From: Allodiplogaster sudhausi
Lineage: Eukaryota; Nematoda; Chromadorea; Rhabditida; Diplogasteridae
NCBI GenBank assembly: GCA_945643635.1
Contig: CALZFC010000005.1
Coordinates: 1,082,501-1,146,500 of the forward strand
DNA: 64,000 nt
Reading direction: 5' to 3'
The position numbers and the translations under genes were made by a program. Positions within the stretch are counted from its first letter, which is position 1. Each line of letters opens with the position of its first letter. The notes beneath the pieces are model-generated. The model was not told where the DNA came from. It made no database searches and saw nothing but the letters and a program-made list of their open reading frames with translations. This document shows, piece after piece, positions 59,349 to 64,000 of the stretch.

Positions 59349-59404
59349 TCTTTCTCTTTCTGTCTCGCTCTCGCTTCATTTTTTTTCTTTGGTTATCCTT
59401 CTCC

Positions 59405-59436
<32 letters not shown>

Positions 59437-59958
59437 CCCCCTCTCTCTCTCCCTCTCTCTCTCTCTCTCTTTCATCCCCTCTAAATCCCGAAACAGTTGG
59501 CACTTCTCGCCTGTGATTTCGCATGGAATCTTCCGCTAAAGCAAAGGTTTATGTTCCGAATAAAAATTCCATTTTATGTCCGCCCTTCGCTGTCTTGTGC
59601 AAACAAAGCCATTAAAAAGTTTTAAAGTCTTTAGACAGCTACCGGGTCACAGAGGAAGCGAGAGAGAAATGGATAGACCGAGAGAGAAGTAGGGAAGGAG
59701 GAGAGAGAGATAAAAAAAGAGGGAGAGAAATGAAAATAGAGTACAGAGAGAGGAGATATCGGGAGAGAACACGACGAGGAACAAAAGAATCAAGTGACAT
59801 AAAAACTCATGAGATTGGAGTGACAACACGTGTTCTTTATTATGAAAACATGGTCTATCGGGTGGCCCTTACATTTAGCAGAAAGAGTAGCAATCAAATA
59901 AACGAAACTGTCTAGCTTTGCTGCAGTTCAAGGTTGTGAAAACTGAGAGAGTGGGAGG

Positions 59959-60001
<43 letters not shown>

Positions 60002-60713
60002 CGAGAGTAAATAAGAGAAAGTCACCGAATTGTGTGACACAGAGAGACGTTCTTTAGCAATTATTACATAATAGAGCATGCCCCATAAAAATAAAGTATG
60101 TAGATAGTTTATGATGGCGGGAACACGTTGTGACGCAAAGAGCGAACTCTTCCGGGTCTACAGTGGATAAGAAACAGACACTTTTATTAGGAAGTACGTT
60201 TGATGAAGCTGCAGAAAGCAGACAGATAGAGACATTTACAATCTGTACATACAACAGCGGTGGAAGCTGTGGGAGAACGAGGAGAAGAAGTGTAAGCTTG
60301 CAAGGGAAAGAGATAGTCTAGGCTAGGCATATGGAGAAGAGAGATGGACAGAGAAAGAAAGAGGGAAAAGAGAGGACACGAGAAGCTCATTAAGATGGAA
60401 AAAAATGTAGCCTGACTTCTGTGTGAAATTGATAAGGGTCACAGCAGCGGGCCATAAATGACTCGGGCATTCCGCGGATTCCGCTGATTCTGCACAATTT
60501 AGAGATTACAGTAAAACACACCGAAATCATGGACATGTTTTGTGGTGTGAAACGAACAGACAAACGAAACACGGAGGAAGCAAAAGAAGTATATCTGATA
60601 GAAGAAATAAGTAAAATGTGCGAAAGGGTTTCAATATAATTCCAAGAAATGTTTGGCAGAAGCGATAAGGCATTCATATGGCGTGTAATCATAGATTCCT
60701 TTGGATCCCTTGC
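58224..60713. other. Convergent spacer with CT/GA arrays
   Basis: Arrays at 58680-58765 (CT), 59292-59475 (CT), 59640-59730 (GA) and 59942-60005 (GA). AATAAA near 59131 is a possible poly(A) signal for a plus-strand transcript. No gene is supported. Confidence 0.4.
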
Positions 60714-61033
60714 TCACCAGAAGAATCTATCCTGATCGTCTTCCTTGATGGCCTTGCGTGTCTTGAGTGATAGGCGTGCGCGTCTCTGGTGTCGCTCGTG
60801 ACGCGTGAGGCGGTGCCGAGGCGCGTGCGGAAGGGAGCGCGCGGACATCCCGCCGTCTGGGGCGTCGTCCAGCATGCCCATGGCCTGCAAGAAGAATTAT
60901 GCTCTACTGGAATGCCTATCAAAATTTACTTCACATTATTTATTTACTGCTTATCTTCCGAATCACTGATCTTCCTAGAGTTCACTCGGCCAGTGCCCTC
61001 CGTTCCTGATCAAGGAACTCAAGGAATAAGCAT

Positions 61034-61083
<50 letters not shown>

Positions 61084-61379
61084 GAGAAGGAGAATGAAAG
61101 AGAAATATAGGATGAAAGTGCATAGGATTGATGGAATGAAGCTAGTGCTAGCACGTACCGGGCTACGCCTTGGTGTTGCGATAATGGCCCTCCATCACAG
61201 TCTACACCCTCAGTGATAATCACTGTTACCTCCGCCAAGACGGACACATGGAGATTCCTTATGCGGAATCTCTGACGTTGGGCTCTGCTTTGGTGATTCC
61301 TTTTCACGCCCATCATCAAGTCCATGACGTTTTAACCGTCATGAGCAATGGACAAAGATCTTTAGAGGAGCGAGACAGA

Positions 61380-61410
<31 letters not shown>

Positions 61411-61480
61411 TGAGAGAAGAGAAAGAGAGAGAGAGAGAGAGAGAGAAGAGAAAGAGAAAGAGAGAGAGAGAGAGTGAGAG

Positions 61481-61563
<83 letters not shown>

Positions 61564-61770
61564 TAGAAAGTATGTGTGAATAGGACTGATAGCAGCAGCA
61601 TCGAACTCTACAAAGCAAGTGAATACATTCAAAAGTGAAGAAGATGTCATGAAGATGTTTCGATGATGTAAAATTTCAAACTTTGCGCTCGAACACCTCG
61701 ACCAAGTGAGTCATGACAGAGAAGTGCTCAAGATTCTTCTCGAGTTCTCTGCTTCTCTCTCTCTCTCGTT

Positions 61771-61808
<38 letters not shown>

Positions 61809-61968
61809 CACTCTCTCCATTCCCTTGGAACTCCTTTTCCGGCGTAGACGGTGTCTCATCACTTCTTTTGTCAAAAATTCTCTCGCTCGGACACGGCCAC
61901 TTAGAGGAGGCCAGAATGAATGCAATGTTTAGTGCGCTCTCACTTACGTTCATGTGCTATTTTGCCTC

Positions 61969-62007
<39 letters not shown>

Positions 62008-63129
62008 GCTCTCGCTCTCTCTCTCTCTCTCTCTCGTCATTTTCTCTTCCGGTGAATCTTCTCGTTGGCATGGCTTTTAGCAGGCAATCAAAAGAAAGAG
62101 ACAATAACAATGTGTGATTCAGTCTCTGTTGTGTGTCTCAACGAGCGTAAACTCCACTTGTGATGCACTTTGTCGCATCGCATAAAACATAGCAATAAAA
62201 GAAAGACACAAGATATCTGCCAGATCGGCAAACTGGTGATCAGGCGATATATCTAAGAGGCATTGGAGAGTTGAGAGAAAAGGCGACTCAGGAATACTAT
62301 GGCAACAATGCGCACACAGTAAATATGTATGTGCTTTTATAAACATTGAACGAATCTAATTATATATACATACATACATATATATATATATCGAGCTGTT
62401 TCCCTTCCTTCCCCACTATCTCTCCATGCATCCTCTCTCCCTCGCTCAATCTCTCTGTCTCTTTCCCTGTTTTCCTCCTTGGCCCTCACCCCTCTCTTTC
62501 ATCTCTCTATCTTTCCTCTCTTCCCTCTCGTCGCTCTCTCTCTCTCTCTCCCTCTCGTCTCTCTCTCTCACCTGATCGAGACTGTTAGCCTGGCAGTGTC
62601 TCGGCCGGATGCATCTTCCGTTCTGATCTCGCACGTATCCAGCGACGCAGAGACAGCGCGGAAAGTAGCACTTGGGATTGCCGTCGTCGTGGGCGCAGTA
62701 CGGAGGACTGCGCAGGAATTATTATAAGAATTCTTCTTTAAACTGTTTTATTATACACTTTAATCAGTCACCATTAAATTCTTTGGTTGTTTTCTGTACT
62801 GAAAATTCAAATGTAAACATCTCGATAAGTAATAAATCTCTGACCAGCTACCTTCCTTCTCACTTTCAAAAGATCCCATTTACCCCTAAAAAACAGGGAA
62901 GATCCCCTTCTTTTGTCCGCTCTACGCATTGGATGTTGCGAAAGGATGAGACAGCCTTCTTCTTTGCTTCCAAAAAGGCTTGCGCGGTTCTCTTTCTCCT
63001 AACAGCGACAAATCCCGCGGGACGAATCATTCACGACGCGCTGGCCACTATAAACGGGCCTGTTTGCACGAGTAAAGAAAGAAGGAGATGGCCTGTGCCT
63101 TTTTCCTTGCCTGCCTAACCTAAGATATC

Positions 63130-63182
<53 letters not shown>

Positions 63183-63406
63183 TAGGATCTGAGAAACGCG
63201 AGGCGTACAACGGATAACGACCAAATTCATAATCTATAACACCGCTGGGGCGGTTGGGGAATATCTATGAATAAAAGTATTTTTGACGCACTCAATAAAT
63301 GCATTCGTCCAGTGGGGTGATCATATGTTCTGATGCTCGAAAGCGATAATGATTTTGTGAAAAACAAGAAAACATTAGCACCATAGAACGATGTTTCTTC
63401 TAAGAA

Positions 63407-63449
<43 letters not shown>

Positions 63450-63603
63450 AAGAGTGAGAAAAGTGTACGAACGAGAAGAGATTGTCGCAGGAGCGTTCGC
63501 AGTGCCTCTCGGGCCCGCAGATGACGTGGTATTCGTGGCGGCGGCACTTGGAGGGCGAGCTCTCGTCTCGAGTCGCCGCCAGCGCGAAGCTGCTCAGGTG
63601 ACG
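60714..63603 (-). CDS. TIL-domain (trypsin-inhibitor-like) secreted protein, 5' end not seen
   Basis: Exons on minus are 63473-63603, 62572-62707 and 60714-60884, in phase. Exons 1-2 form a TIL domain with ten cysteines: KCRRHEYHVICGPERHCERS, C, YCAHDDGNPKC, FPRCLCVAGYVRDQNGRC and RPRHC. The pattern C-x3-E-x4-CG...C-x-C-x2-GY-x-R-x4-G-x-C is diagnostic. TIL proteins inhibit serine proteases outside cells. The third exon is a basic tail (RHRLTRHERHQRRARLSLKT) ending DRFFW. The first exon seen starts in mid-protein at an AG acceptor with FALAATRDE before the domain; a signal-peptide exon must lie further upstream, perhaps beyond 64000. The intron between exons 2 and 3 carries GA/CT arrays at 61040-61080, 61370-61560, 61755-61810, 61970-62035 and 62400-62570. 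Confidence 0.8.
61370..61562. repeat. GA microsatellite, about 190 bp
   Basis: Long GAGAGA array with GAAAGAGAAA and GTGAGAGAAGAG interruptions inside the TIL-gene intron. Long open frames across it on both strands are artefacts. Confidence 0.95.
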
Positions 63604-64000
63604 CTGCAGAAGAAGAGAAGAAATAATAGAAAGATGGGTACTGTATGTAAAATGCACATATACATAATTCTATAGAAGAAAAACGACTTTTGTATCCAAT
63701 ACAAAATTACAAGTTATAAACGAATTTTTTTTTTTCATTTTTGGAATGTCCTGGCATCCACGGAATTTTTTCTTGCTGTTTATTTTTTCACGCCATTCGA
63801 CAAAAATTCCAGAGCCATCAGCACGACGTCATCCGGCTCGAACCATAAATCAGGCTGCCCCGGACAGGCACATGCATCACTCGCGCCTTTCTCATTACTC
63901 TCTCTCTCTTTCTTTCTCTCTTTCTCTCGCTCTCTCTCACTCTCTTCTTCTTTCTTTCTCTCTTCCTTTCTATTCTTCTCTCTCGTTCTCTCTCTCTGTT
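63604..64000. other. Right end of window
   Basis: AT-rich intron or upstream sequence ending in a CT array (63895-64000). I see no signal-peptide exon for the TIL gene here. Confidence 0.4.

Overview
The window is nuclear DNA from a nematode. Four families seen here are confined to nematodes or typical of them: a major sperm protein (MSP) gene, srx-like chemoreceptor GPCRs, an SXP/RAL-2 (DUF148) secreted protein and a TIL-type protease inhibitor. Genes are split into many short exons. Several have an AG acceptor a few bases before the ATG, as expected for spliced-leader trans-splicing. No species can be named. CT/GA dinucleotide arrays are very abundant, mostly in introns and spacers.

Layout: 1-2172 is a fold-back transposon that cuts into an srx-like receptor gene. 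One intact srx-like gene (3612-5228, minus) and a third decayed copy follow. Two tandem GNAT-like acetyltransferase genes lie on plus (6436-8717, decayed; 10885-13177, intact), with a frameshifted MSP gene between them on minus. From 13948 to 24014 (minus) there are two tandem RanGAP1 copies: a full-length one that lost its ATG, and a 5' partial copy that keeps the ATG but has a frameshift. A complete Argonaute gene (25238-32337, minus) carries an RGG-rich insertion beside PAZ and a 1.4 kb minisatellite in one intron. Next are a PHD-finger gene (34462-36524), an unrecognised gene (37663-39517), an MSP relic (about 40 kb), and a large FHA/coiled-coil gene (40869-48819), all minus. The right part holds a hAT-type element, a small Cys-rich secreted protein gene (minus), the SXP/RAL-2 gene (plus) and a TIL inhibitor gene (minus, 5' end not seen), separated by CT/GA arrays.

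The genes do not form one pathway. Argonaute implies small-RNA silencing and RanGAP nucleocytoplasmic transport. MSP implies sperm motility, and the srx-like genes chemosensation. Recurring themes are local tandem duplication followed by decay (srx, GNAT, RanGAP, MSP), non-autonomous DNA transposons, and an unexpected number of GC-AG introns (at least six supported by reading frame and protein homology). All splice structures were read by eye from frame, GT/GC-AG signals and family conservation. None has transcript support here.
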